From contig CAZLQD010000013.1 in NCBI GenBank assembly GCA_964561605.1, positions 30,436 through 94,435 on the forward strand: a stretch of DNA of 64,000 bases, in the 5' to 3' direction. This DNA is from JALUZX01 sp964561605. Its GTDB lineage: Bacteria; Planctomycetota; UBA1135; JALUZX01. Below, in pieces: positions 29,534-37,878 of this stretch. Made by a program: the position numbers and the translations under genes. The notes below the pieces were generated by a model. The model did no database searches. It saw nothing but the letters and a program-made list of their open reading frames with translations, and had not been told where the DNA came from. Position 1 is the first letter of the stretch; every line of letters starts with the position of its first letter.

Positions 29534-30829
29534 TCAGGCCTCCACCAGGGTGAACTTCAGCTGGGCCTCGGCCACGAGCTTCCCCCGGACCTTGGCCTTG
29601 GCCTTCACGTGGCCGAGAGAGGATTTCAAGCGAACCGTCTCCACCTCGATCCTGAGCTGGTCACCGGGAATTACGGCCCCCCTCAACTTCACCTTGTCGA
29701 TGGACCAGAGCACGGCGAGCTTGCCCGTGTTCTCCAGCTTCCTGAGGAGGAGGACGCCCGCGAGCTGTGCCATGGCCTCCAGCTGGAGGACGCCGGGCAT
29801 GATGGGCTGCTCGGGCCAGTGCCCCTGGAAGAAAGGCTCGTTGATGGTGACGTTCTTGATCCCCACGGCCCGGCGGAACCCGTCCAGCTCCACCACCCTG
29901 TCGATGAGGAGGAAGGGGTACCGGTGGGGAAGGAGCTTCATGATGTCCCGGATGTCGATGCTCGTCTCGTGGCGGAATTCCCCCGAGGCCTCGGCTTCCT
30001 GGACCTGCTCGTAGATCCTCCTCAGAAGCTTCACGTTCTGGGCGTGGCCCGAGCGGTGGGCCACCACGTGGGCCCCCACGTCCATCCCGAGGAGATTCAG
30101 GTCCCCCAGGAGGTCCAGGACCTTGTGCCGGGCCGGTTCGTCGGGAAAGCGCAGGTGGTTCTCCACGGGCGTCCCGTCGGCCCGAAGGACCAGGGTGTTC
30201 TCGTAGGTGGCGCCCTGGCCGAAGCCCTCCTCCTTGAGCTTGGCCGCCTCCTCCTCCATGCAGAAGGTCCGGGCCGGAGCCAATTCCGAGGCGAAACCGT
30301 CCTGCCCCAGGTTCCAGAAGACGGCCTGCTTGGGGCCACCCGGGATGTCCAGGTGGTATTCCAGGCTGAGCCCCTCCTCGGAGGGGAAGGCCACGATGGA
30401 ACGCTTTCCTTCCCGGACGTACACGGGCTCCTTCAAAGGGAAGAACCGGGCGGGAGTCTTCTGTTCCTGGACACCCGCTTTCTCCAGGAGCTCCACGAAG
30501 GGGGCGCAGGAGCCGTCCATCCCGGGGATCTCCTCGCCGTCCACCTCCACTTCCAGGTTGTCCAGGAGGAGCCCCTTGAAGGCCGCCAGGAGGTGCTCCA
30601 CCGTCTCCACCTCGGCCGGCCCCTGCTTGAGGGAGGTGCGCCTCTCCTTCACCAGGATGCTGTCGGGAACGGCGGGAATCTGGGGGGCGTCCTCCAGGTC
30701 GACCCTGGTGAAGACGACGCCGTGATCCGGAGGGGCGGGCTTGATCCGAACCCGGACCTCCTTTCCCCTGTGGAGACCCACTCCGGAGAATTCCACTTCG
30801 TTGCGGATGGTCCTTTGCGTCCTCTTCAC
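29534..30829 (-). CDS. lpxC/fabZ: Bifunctional LpxC deacetylase / FabZ dehydratase
   Basis: A 431-residue fusion. The N-terminal LpxC part (about 1-280) removes the acetyl group from UDP-acyl-GlcNAc, the committed step of lipid A synthesis. It shows VEFSGVGLH, VETVEHLLAAFKGL (first zinc His), EIPGMDGSC, GDLNLLGMDVG and HRSGHAQN. The C-terminal FabZ part (about 285-431) dehydrates 3-hydroxyacyl-ACP and shows LLPHRYPFLLIDRV (catalytic His), GHWPEQPIMPGVLQLEAMAQ (catalytic Glu) and WSIDKVKLRG. The fusion is best known from Bacteroidetes. The GTG at 30829 is preceded by AGGAG; an in-frame TTG at 30862 directly touches a Shine-Dalgarno and is less likely. It supports an LPS-bearing outer membrane. 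Confidence 0.95.
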   Translation of the reverse strand: MKRTQRTIRNEVEFSGVGLHRGKEVRVRIKPAPPDHGVVFTRVDLEDAPQIPAVPDSILVKERRTSLKQGPAEVETVEHLLAAFKGLLLDNLEVEVDGEEIPGMDGSCAPFVELLEKAGVQEQKTPARFFPLKEPVYVREGKRSIVAFPSEEGLSLEYHLDIPGGPKQAVFWNLGQDGFASELAPARTFCMEEEAAKLKEEGFGQGATYENTLVLRADGTPVENHLRFPDEPARHKVLDLLGDLNLLGMDVGAHVVAHRSGHAQNVKLLRRIYEQVQEAEASGEFRHETSIDIRDIMKLLPHRYPFLLIDRVVELDGFRRAVGIKNVTINEPFFQGHWPEQPIMPGVLQLEAMAQLAGVLLLRKLENTGKLAVLWSIDKVKLRGAVIPGDQLRIEVETVRLKSSLGHVKAKAKVRGKLVAEAQLKFTLVEA

Positions 30830-30938
30830 GTCGGGCTCCTGGGTCCTCCTCCCCGGCTCCAACTCCTTCCTGGAAAGGATCCTAAAAAAACCGGGGGGGA
30901 AGAATCAAGGGAAGGGGCCCGGGGAGGCACGGAAGGCC

Positions 30939-33521
30939 TCAATAGAGCCCCAGCATGATGCTGAAAACCTGGGTGTGGTCCGACTTCTGCCTCACCAGGG
31001 GGTAGCCCAGGTCCAAGGCGATGGGAAGGAAGGAGAGGCCCGGGATCCGTACCCTCACCCCCACGCCGGCCCCCACCCGCCCCTGCCAGAGGGAGTGGTC
31101 CGTCACCTCCATGCCCAGGCCGCCGGCGTCGGTGAAGAGGACCAGGCGCACCATGTCGATCTGCCTGTCCCCCCTTTCGGGCATGACCGAGAAGAGGGGG
31201 ATCAAGTACTCCGCCGAAGCCAGCCAGCGGGCCTCTCCTCCCAGGGGATTGCTGAACTGGGAAGGCCCGGCCCCGCGGTAGCGGAAGCCCCGGATGGTTC
31301 CCCGCCCGCCGAGGAAGTAACGGCGGGAGACGTGCAGGACCTGGGTGTCCCCGTAGGGCCGGTTCCAGTCGAATCCCGCCCGGAGAGAGAGGACGTGGAA
31401 GCGGCCCTGCCCGTCCGTCAGGACGGGAAGGTAGACCTGGCCCTCCGTGGAAAGGCCCAGGTAGTCCTGGGCCCCCCCGAGGAAGCCACCCCCGCTCCGC
31501 CCCTCCAGGCTCCAGGACCCTCCCCGGGCGGGCTGGACCGGGTCGTCCACGTCCCGGAACTCCACCCCGCCCGAGAGCTCGCGGAACCTGGTGAAGCCTT
31601 CGCTCTCCCAGACCGTATACGGTGCATCGTACTCGACGTCCCCCACGTCGACCCACTCGTTCCGGATCCCGAAGGAGACCCGGGTCTTGAAATTCAGGAG
31701 CCTGCTCAAACCCACGTAGGCCCCCAGCCTCTCGTCCCGGTAGTTCCTGTAGTAGCGCCACCGCTTGTAGAGGGAGACGTCCAGGCCGATCCGGTCCTCG
31801 TAGAGACCGAACACGTCGGGATCCTTGAACCGGATATCGAAGAAGTTGAGCTTCGTGCCCGGCTGAACGTCCAGGATCAGGGTCTGTCCCCCGCCGTAGA
31901 AGGCCCTTCCGTCCAGGATCTGGCTCACCGCCTCGATGGGATCCGCCGAGGTGGGAGGGCGGAAGAGGTCGAAGTTCCGGCGCCTCAGGGTGAACCGGCC
32001 GAAGAAGCCCATGTTGGTCGAGACCCCGGCGGACCAGAGGAGGCTTCCCGTCTTCCCCTCCTTCACGTGGACGTCCAGGTCCACCTCGTCGGGAGAGCCC
32101 GGAACGGGGACCAGGGTCTTCCGCACCGTCGAGACGCCCCGGGAGTCGTCGAAGTAGTGGAGGGCGTCCAGGCGGTAAAGGGACCGCTGGAGCTTCTCCA
32201 TGTCCACGGGCTCCCCGGGATGGAGGCTGATCTCCCGCCGGATCACCTCGTCCTTGGTGTTCCGGTTCCCGTAGACGTTGATCTTCCTCAGCCTCTTCCG
32301 GTAGCCCTCGTAGACCCGGTAGGTTACGTCCACGACGGCCTTGCCGGGGTGGAAGACCTCCAGGGGGGTGAGGATCCGGAAGGCCTCGGGCCCGCCCAGG
32401 TCCTCGGCCGGGAACCCCCTCTTCCCATAATACATTTTTATCGTATACTCGTCGTGCTTGACCGTGCTCGACTTGTAGGGGCTCCCGGGAGCGAGCTTCA
32501 GGAGGGGAAGGATCTTATTCTTTTCCAGGAGGGGCTTCTTCCTCCCTTTGGGAACCTCCTGGATCAGGTCCACCTTTCCCACCCTGTAGAGGGGGCCTTC
32601 GTGGACCAGGAGGGTGATGTCCACCCTCGTCTTGTCGGGGGAGAACTTCACGTCCTGGACGGCCACCACGGCGTCCTTGTAGCCCTCGGCCCGGTAGAAG
32701 TCCCGGATCTTCTCCACGTCGTCCTCGAGAGTGGAGGCCGAGTAGGGGTTGTCGTGGAGGATCATGTCCAGGAACTTCCCCACCAGGACCCAGGGAGCCA
32801 TGAGCCAGGCGTCCAGGTCCTTCCAGGTCAGGTTGGGGTTGATGATATGGCTCGGAACCGAGGAGGCTCCGGAGGATCCGAAGACGTTCTTCCTGAGCCC
32901 CAGGGTGGCGAAGTCGGGGAAGGCCCGGTTTCCCACCATCCGGATGGAGCGGACCCGGACCAGGGGGCCCTCCTCCACATGGAAGACCAGGGTCTTTCCG
33001 TCGGGGGAGGGGCGGGTCTCCACCCTGGCGAAGGCGTACCCCATCCTCTCGTACCGGGCCAGCAGGAGTTCCGCCTTGGTCCGGGCCGAGGGTTCGTCCA
33101 GGGCGGCGCCCTGGCGGAGGTCCATGATCTCCAGGGCCTCCTTCAGGGTGAGGGCGTGGAGGCCCTTGATCCGGAAATTGCTGTAGGCCCCGAAATCCTT
33201 GACCAGGAACCTGACGGCCACGCCCTTTCCCTCGGGCCGGACCTCCACCTTGGCCATGAGCTTCAGGAGGTTCCAGAGGCGTTTCACGTCTGTGTCGGCC
33301 TGGGCCCGCGAGAAGGGCGCCCCCTCCTTGGTCAGGAGATTGGCCCGGACCCGGTCCAGGGGAATCCGGGGGGAACCCTCCACGAGGATGCGCACCACGG
33401 TCCTTCCCTCCAGGGCGGAAAGGGCCCGCTCCCTCTCCCCGGCGTCCCCCTGGCCCGGGCAGGGGCCGAAGGAGAGGAGGAGGACCAGGAGAAGGGCATC
33501 AACCCAGGGTGCCGGCCGCAT
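30939..33521 (-). CDS. bamA: Outer-membrane assembly protein BamA
   Basis: Central component that folds beta-barrel proteins into the outer membrane. The 860 residues have an N-terminal signal peptide (DALLLVLLLSFGPCPG), a series of POTRA domains (first near TVVRILVEGSPRIP; later ones near RVRSIRMVGNRAFP and RKINVYGNRNTKDEVI) and a C-terminal barrel of about 380 residues. The barrel has the conserved GGRGTIRGFRYRG (RGF loop motif). The chain ends in L-G-L-Y rather than a terminal Phe. The region between POTRA domains (around residues 210-260) looks longer than in E. coli. Its first 23 bases overlap the dnaB 3' end. Confidence 0.94.
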   Translation of the reverse strand: MRPAPWVDALLLVLLLSFGPCPGQGDAGERERALSALEGRTVVRILVEGSPRIPLDRVRANLLTKEGAPFSRAQADTDVKRLWNLLKLMAKVEVRPEGKGVAVRFLVKDFGAYSNFRIKGLHALTLKEALEIMDLRQGAALDEPSARTKAELLLARYERMGYAFARVETRPSPDGKTLVFHVEEGPLVRVRSIRMVGNRAFPDFATLGLRKNVFGSSGASSVPSHIINPNLTWKDLDAWLMAPWVLVGKFLDMILHDNPYSASTLEDDVEKIRDFYRAEGYKDAVVAVQDVKFSPDKTRVDITLLVHEGPLYRVGKVDLIQEVPKGRKKPLLEKNKILPLLKLAPGSPYKSSTVKHDEYTIKMYYGKRGFPAEDLGGPEAFRILTPLEVFHPGKAVVDVTYRVYEGYRKRLRKINVYGNRNTKDEVIRREISLHPGEPVDMEKLQRSLYRLDALHYFDDSRGVSTVRKTLVPVPGSPDEVDLDVHVKEGKTGSLLWSAGVSTNMGFFGRFTLRRRNFDLFRPPTSADPIEAVSQILDGRAFYGGGQTLILDVQPGTKLNFFDIRFKDPDVFGLYEDRIGLDVSLYKRWRYYRNYRDERLGAYVGLSRLLNFKTRVSFGIRNEWVDVGDVEYDAPYTVWESEGFTRFRELSGGVEFRDVDDPVQPARGGSWSLEGRSGGGFLGGAQDYLGLSTEGQVYLPVLTDGQGRFHVLSLRAGFDWNRPYGDTQVLHVSRRYFLGGRGTIRGFRYRGAGPSQFSNPLGGEARWLASAEYLIPLFSVMPERGDRQIDMVRLVLFTDAGGLGMEVTDHSLWQGRVGAGVGVRVRIPGLSFLPIALDLGYPLVRQKSDHTQVFSIMLGLY

Positions 33522-34869
33522 TCGGATCCGCCAGGGAGTCGAAGCGCATGCAACGCTTCTCGAAGTGGAGCCTTACCGTGCCGGTGGGGCCGTTTCGCTG
33601 CTTTGCGATGATGACCTCCGCGATTCCCCTGTTCTCCTCCGTCGGTTTGAAGTACTCCTCCCTGTGCAAGAGCATGACCACGTCGGCGTCCTGCTCGATG
33701 GACCCCGACTCCCTGAGATCGGACATCCTGGGCCGGTGGTCGTCCCTCTGTTCCACGGCCCGGTTCAACTGGGAGAGGGCGATCACGGGGATCTCGAGCT
33801 CCCTGGCCAGGGTCTTCAGGGACCGGGAGATCCGGGAGATCTCCTGCTGCCGCCCCTCGGAGCGGGCCACCCTGTCCCCCTCCATCAACTGGAGGTAGTC
33901 GATGATGATGTATTTGACCCCGTAACTCCTCACGAGGCGCCTCGCCTTGTGCCTGAGCCCCAGGGTGTTCAGGCCCTGGGACTCGTCCACGTAGATGGGG
34001 GCCTCATAGATCTGGCTCGCCGTATTCCTCAGTTTTTCCATCTCCGCCTTGGAGATGAACCCGTGGCGCAACCTCTGGGCGTCCAGGCGGCCGTGGATGC
34101 AGAGAATGTTCTGGACCACCTGCTCCGAGGAGACTTCCAGGCTGAAGATGGCGCCGGGGATCCCCTGGCCTACGCTCAACCGGTCCACCAGGTTGTTCGC
34201 GAAGGAGGTCTTGCCCATGCTGGGACGGCCCGCCACGATGATCAGCTCCCCCGGATGAAGACCGGCGGTGAGATCGTCCAGGTCGGCGAACCCCGTCTGG
34301 AGGCCCGTCATCCTCGCGTCCCTGTCCCGGAGGCGGTCGATCTTGTCGTAGAAGTCCTTGATGAGTTCCTTTACGGGCTTCGCCTCACCTTGATGCAGTT
34401 TCTGGGCCAGGTCGAAGACCAGCCTCTCCGCCTCGTCCAGGACCTTCCCCGAGTCCTCGCCCCCCTCCATGGCCAACTGGGTGACCCGGGTTCCCGCCTC
34501 CCAGAGCCTCCTCAGGAGGGCCTTGTCCCGGATCACCTGGGCGTAGCTCTCCACCAGGGCGTGGGAAGAGACGCTCATGGGCAGCCCGTCCAGGTAGTCT
34601 TCCCCCCCCGCCTCCTGGAGCTTGCCCCTCTTGCGGAGCTCCTCTCCCACGAGGATGGGGTCGAAATTCCCCTGCTTCTCGTAGAGGTCCAGGGCCGCTT
34701 CGAAGATCCACCTGTGGGCGGGAACGTAGAAATCCTGGGGATCCAGGATCTGGGCCACGTCCCCCGTCGTATGGGGGGCCAGGAGGATGGCCCCCAGGAC
34801 CGCCCTCTCGGCGTCCTGGTTGTGGGGAAGGACACCGGGATCCCTCGCGTGGATATCGACTTCGCTCAT
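33499..34869 (-). CDS. dnaB: Replicative DNA helicase DnaB
   Basis: Hexameric 5'-3' helicase of the replication fork. The N-terminal domain starts LPHNQDAERAVLGAILL. The RecA-like domain has Walker A GRPSMGKTSFA, Walker B YIIIDYLQLM and the late motifs IALSQLNRAVEQR and DLRESGSIEQDADVV. The length is 456 residues. I chose the ATG at 34869 over a GTG three codons earlier because that GTG lies inside the GGGAGG ribosome binding site. The rplI-dnaB order is conserved in many bacteria, but here a strong terminator separates them. Confidence 0.97.
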   Translation of the reverse strand: MSEVDIHARDPGVLPHNQDAERAVLGAILLAPHTTGDVAQILDPQDFYVPAHRWIFEAALDLYEKQGNFDPILVGEELRKRGKLQEAGGEDYLDGLPMSVSSHALVESYAQVIRDKALLRRLWEAGTRVTQLAMEGGEDSGKVLDEAERLVFDLAQKLHQGEAKPVKELIKDFYDKIDRLRDRDARMTGLQTGFADLDDLTAGLHPGELIIVAGRPSMGKTSFANNLVDRLSVGQGIPGAIFSLEVSSEQVVQNILCIHGRLDAQRLRHGFISKAEMEKLRNTASQIYEAPIYVDESQGLNTLGLRHKARRLVRSYGVKYIIIDYLQLMEGDRVARSEGRQQEISRISRSLKTLARELEIPVIALSQLNRAVEQRDDHRPRMSDLRESGSIEQDADVVMLLHREEYFKPTEENRGIAEVIIAKQRNGPTGTVRLHFEKRCMRFDSLADPNAAGTLG

Positions 34870-34954
34870 TCGGGGCACCCTCCCTGCTTCACGGCGGCCC
34901 TCGAGGGTCCGGAGGGAACATCCTGAAGGCTCGGCGACGGCCGATCAAGGTCGC

Positions 34955-34984
34955 AAAAAAAACTCCCCCCTCCTGGGGGGGGAG
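34955..34984 (-). terminator. Strong intrinsic terminator after rplI
   Basis: Minus strand: CTCCCCCC-AGGA-GGGGGGAG stem-loop followed directly by eight T residues (plus A8 at 34955-34962). It ends the rpsF-rpsR-rplI transcript and implies that dnaB has its own promoter in the short gap 34870-34954. Confidence 0.85.
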
Positions 34985-35017
34985 TCCTCGAAATCCGGCC
35001 GGTCGGGGGGAAGCCCC

Positions 35018-35470
35018 TCAACGGGCTTCCACGACCCAAACCTTCAGGTTCACCTCCACGCCGGGGTGGAGATGGATGGGCACGTCGTAGACGCCGATCT
35101 CCTTGAGGGGATGCTCCAGCCTCACGGCCTTGACGGGGATCTCCAGGCCCCGTTCCGCCTTCAGGGCCTCCGCCACCATCTGGGCCGTGACGGAACCGAA
35201 GAGCCTCCCCTCCTCGGCCTTGGCCTCGATCGTGACGGAGGTGCTGGCCAGCTTCTCCCCGAAGGACTTGATCTCTTCCAGGCGCCGCTCTTCCTCCTGG
35301 CGGGCCCGTTCCTTCTCGGCTTCGATTCGCTTGAGGTTGTCGGGGGTGACGGGATAGGCCACGCCCTGGGGAAGAAGGTAGTTGCGGGCGTAGCCGGCCT
35401 TCACGGTGACCACGTCCCCCACCTTCCCGAGTTTCTCCACGTCCTTGCGGAGGATGACCTGGACTTCCAT
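35018..35470 (-). CDS. rplI: Ribosomal protein L9
   Basis: Large-subunit protein made of two domains joined by a long helix. It shows MEVQVILRKDVEKLGKVGD, VKAGYARNYLLPQGVA, the Glu/Arg-rich connecting helix, and EGRLFGSVT. The length is 150 residues, as usual. It lies 10 bases after rpsR and is the last gene before the terminator. Confidence 0.97.
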   Translation of the reverse strand: MEVQVILRKDVEKLGKVGDVVTVKAGYARNYLLPQGVAYPVTPDNLKRIEAEKERARQEEERRLEEIKSFGEKLASTSVTIEAKAEEGRLFGSVTAQMVAEALKAERGLEIPVKAVRLEHPLKEIGVYDVPIHLHPGVEVNLKVWVVEAR

Positions 35471-35480
35471 GGGGGCCTCC

Positions 35481-35720
35481 TCAACCCACGTAGGGCATGA
35501 GCCCGAGGAAACGGGCCCGTTTCACGGCGAGCTTGAATTTCTTCTGGTCCACACCGGAGAAGGCCGTCCTCTTGCGGGAGAACATCTTCCCCTGGGGGGA
35601 GACCAGGGTCTGCAGGTAGGCGACGTTCTTGTAGTCCAGAGGTTCCGCCGGGACGACCCGCTTCTTGCGGCTCCCGAATTTCCTGAACTTCCTCTTGGCT
35701 CTTCCCAGTTCTCCGGCCAT
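35481..35720 (-). CDS. rpsR: Ribosomal protein S18
   Basis: Small-subunit protein that pairs with S6. Its 79 residues contain the S18 core LDYKNVAYLQTLVSPQGK and the basic C-terminal QKKFKLAVKRARFLGLMPY. It starts 5 bases after the rpsF stop. Confidence 0.97.
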   Translation of the reverse strand: MAGELGRAKRKFRKFGSRKKRVVPAEPLDYKNVAYLQTLVSPQGKMFSRKRTAFSGVDQKKFKLAVKRARFLGLMPYVG

Positions 35721-35725
35721 GGCTC

Positions 35726-36346
35726 CTACCCTTCCTGGGGTTTCGTTTCTTCCTCACCTTCGCCGGCCCCTTCCCCTGCCGGGGCGGAGCCGTCCGATTC
35801 CTTCTTTTCCTTCTCACCCGTCTCCTCCGCCGCGGGGGCACCCTCTCCGGCGGAAGCCCGGGCCTCTCCGTCCTCCTTGGAAGGCTCCTGGGCCTCGCCC
35901 TCCTCGGCGGCCTTGGGAGCCTCTTCCTCCGTCGAGGCCTCTTCCGCGGCCTCTTCCTCGTCACCCAAGGGGATCTTGGAGACGTCCACGTCGTCGTCCA
36001 CGGGCTCGAAGGCCATGGGAGGGAACTCGTCGTGCACCAGGATGAGGTGCCGGAGGATCCCCTCGGTCAACTGGACCTCCCTGTTGATGGGGGTGATCTT
36101 CTCGGGCAGGGCCTCGAAGAAGACCAGGAGGAAGGTCGCCCGCTTCTGCTTCTTGATCTCGTAGGCCAGCTTCCTCTCGTCCCACCGGCGGGCGCTCACG
36201 ATCTTGGCGCCGTGCCTCTCGAGGATCGAAAGGGGAATCCCCTTGGCGTATTCCCAACCCTTCTTCACCTCCCGGTTGTCCAGGAGGAACATGGCCTCGT
36301 ACTTCTTGAGCCTCTGTTTCGGTTGGATGTCCTGGATGTTCTGCAA
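35726..36346 (-). CDS. rpsF: Ribosomal protein S6 with long acidic tail
   Basis: Partner of S18 on the small subunit. The S6 domain is residues 14-105 (KKYEAMFLLDN, then DERKLAYEIKKQKRATFLL, then EGILRHLILV). It is followed by about 95 residues rich in Glu, Ala, Gly, Pro and Ser with no predicted fold. E. coli S6 also carries a short polyglutamate tail; this one is much longer (206 residues in total). The TTG start at 36346 has AAGGTGAG 6-7 bases upstream. It heads the rpsF-rpsR-rplI block. Confidence 0.95.
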   Translation of the reverse strand: MQNIQDIQPKQRLKKYEAMFLLDNREVKKGWEYAKGIPLSILERHGAKIVSARRWDERKLAYEIKKQKRATFLLVFFEALPEKITPINREVQLTEGILRHLILVHDEFPPMAFEPVDDDVDVSKIPLGDEEEAAEEASTEEEAPKAAEEGEAQEPSKEDGEARASAGEGAPAAEETGEKEKKESDGSAPAGEGAGEGEEETKPQEG

Positions 36347-36408
36347 CTCGTCTCACCTTTCGGGCCCCCGGCCCCAATGGAACCGGACGCCTTCTGTCAC
36401 CGCGACCA

Positions 36409-37008
36409 TCATCCCGGGTTGTACCGGTTCATCAACTCCTCCAGGGACGCGCCCCGGAGAAACTCCAAGACCGCCTGGGCGGCCTCCTCCACCATCTTCT
36501 CCACCAGGGGCTCCTCCTCGGGGAGGAACTTTCCGAGGACGAAGTCCACTTCCTCCCCCGGCGGCGGCTTCCCGATCCCCATCCGGAGCCTGGGAAACTC
36601 CCAGGTCCTGAGGGATGCCCCCACCGAAGCGAGCCCCTTGTGCCCCCCGTGGCTTCCTCTCCGGCGGATCCGGATCCGCCCCAGGGGGAGGTTCATGTCA
36701 TCGCAAACGACAAAGATCGACTCCGGCGGGACGCCGGACCAGGCCGCCGCCCGGGCCACCGCCCTCCCCGTCAGGTTCACATACGTGAGAGGCTGAAGGA
36801 GGAGAAAACACCCGGCCGGCCCCTCGCCCAGGGCCCACCTGCTCTTCCCGACCTTCCGGCTCGTCCCGAAAGGCCGGCCCAGCTCGAGGCCCAGGTCCTG
36901 CGCCACCCTCTCCACCACCTGGAAGCCCAGGTTGTGTCGGGTTCCGGCGTAGGCCGGGCCCGGATTGCCGATGCCTACGGCGATGCGGGAGGGCCTACTT
37001 TCGGCCAC
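36409..37008 (-). CDS. pth: Peptidyl-tRNA hydrolase
   Basis: Recycles peptidyl-tRNA released from stalled ribosomes. The motifs are GIGNPGPAYAGTRHNLGF (catalytic His), PLTYVNLTG (usually PxTxMNxSG), VVCDDMNLPLGRIR and SHGGHKGL. The length is 199 residues. The GTG start at 37008 is backed by GGGAGG. It lies between rplY and rpsF in the classical prs-rplY-pth-rpsF order. Confidence 0.96.
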   Translation of the reverse strand: MAESRPSRIAVGIGNPGPAYAGTRHNLGFQVVERVAQDLGLELGRPFGTSRKVGKSRWALGEGPAGCFLLLQPLTYVNLTGRAVARAAAWSGVPPESIFVVCDDMNLPLGRIRIRRRGSHGGHKGLASVGASLRTWEFPRLRMGIGKPPPGEEVDFVLGKFLPEEEPLVEKMVEEAAQAVLEFLRGASLEELMNRYNPG

Positions 37009-37128
37009 GGTCCTCCCTCCTCGCCGGGAAGAGAGCGGACGAGAGTAGCGAGGCCCGCAGGAATTTCAAGGGCCCTTTCAGGGAAGATCCCCCAGGCCCG
37101 GCCACGGGGAAAGGCAAAGGAAGCCCCC

Positions 37129-37770
37129 TCAATCCTCCCCTTTCTCCGCCTCCTCCTTCCCGATCACCTCGGGCTCGGAAGGTCCGCCTTCGGCCTCTTC
37201 CTCCTCCGAGGCGGCCGTTGCCAGGAAGGCCTTCACGTGGCAGACCACCGTTTCGGGCGGGACCCCCAGCTTCACCCCTTCGGGAAGCTCCAGGTCCCCG
37301 GCCTTGACGTGGTCCCCCACGCCCAGGTCGGAGATCTTCACCGTGATGGCGGGTGGGATCTGGGTGGGAAGGCAGATCAAGGGAAGGTCGGCCAGGTCGT
37401 GGGTGAACTTGCCTCCTTCCGAGACGCCCTTGGGATGGCCCACGAACTCCAGGGGGACCTCCACCTCCACGGGCTTGGTGAGGTCCACGTGGATCAGGTC
37501 CATGTGGAGGACCTCGTCCGTGACCGGATCGAACTGGACGTCCTTGACCAGGCCGCTCTCCTTGGTCCCGTCGTCCAGGTCCACCTCCACAAGGCGGGCG
37601 TGGCCCCTGAGCATCTTCTCCACTTCCTCGGTCTTGAGGGACAAGTGGAGGGTCTTCCTGTCCTCCCGGCCGTAGAGCACGACGGGAACGAATCCCTGGG
37701 CGCGCAAGGCTTGCGCCGCGCGGGAGCCCGTTTCCTCCCTGCGCCGGCCTTGAATGACGATCTTTTCCAT
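37129..37770 (-). CDS. rplY: Ribosomal protein L25 (Ctc type)
   Basis: 5S rRNA-binding protein of the long, two-domain TL5/Ctc type (213 residues). The N-terminal domain has RAQGFVPVVLYG and the C-terminal beta domain has HMDLIHVDLTKPVEVEVPL and VGHPKGVSEGG. An acidic tail follows. The ATG at 37770 fits the family N-terminus although its ribosome binding site is weak. A GTG at 37818 adds 16 residues but overlaps a GGAGG. Its neighbours are prs and pth. Confidence 0.94.
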   Translation of the reverse strand: MEKIVIQGRRREETGSRAAQALRAQGFVPVVLYGREDRKTLHLSLKTEEVEKMLRGHARLVEVDLDDGTKESGLVKDVQFDPVTDEVLHMDLIHVDLTKPVEVEVPLEFVGHPKGVSEGGKFTHDLADLPLICLPTQIPPAITVKISDLGVGDHVKAGDLELPEGVKLGVPPETVVCHVKAFLATAASEEEEAEGGPSEPEVIGKEEAEKGED

Positions 37771-37878
37771 GGCAATTCGTCCGTTTCTCTTGGTTTCGCG
37801 GGCGGAGAGATTACCCACCTCCTCCCCCCGGCGCCAGCCCCTCCCGGAAGGGTCGGCTCCCGCCGGGTCCGAAAGGAA

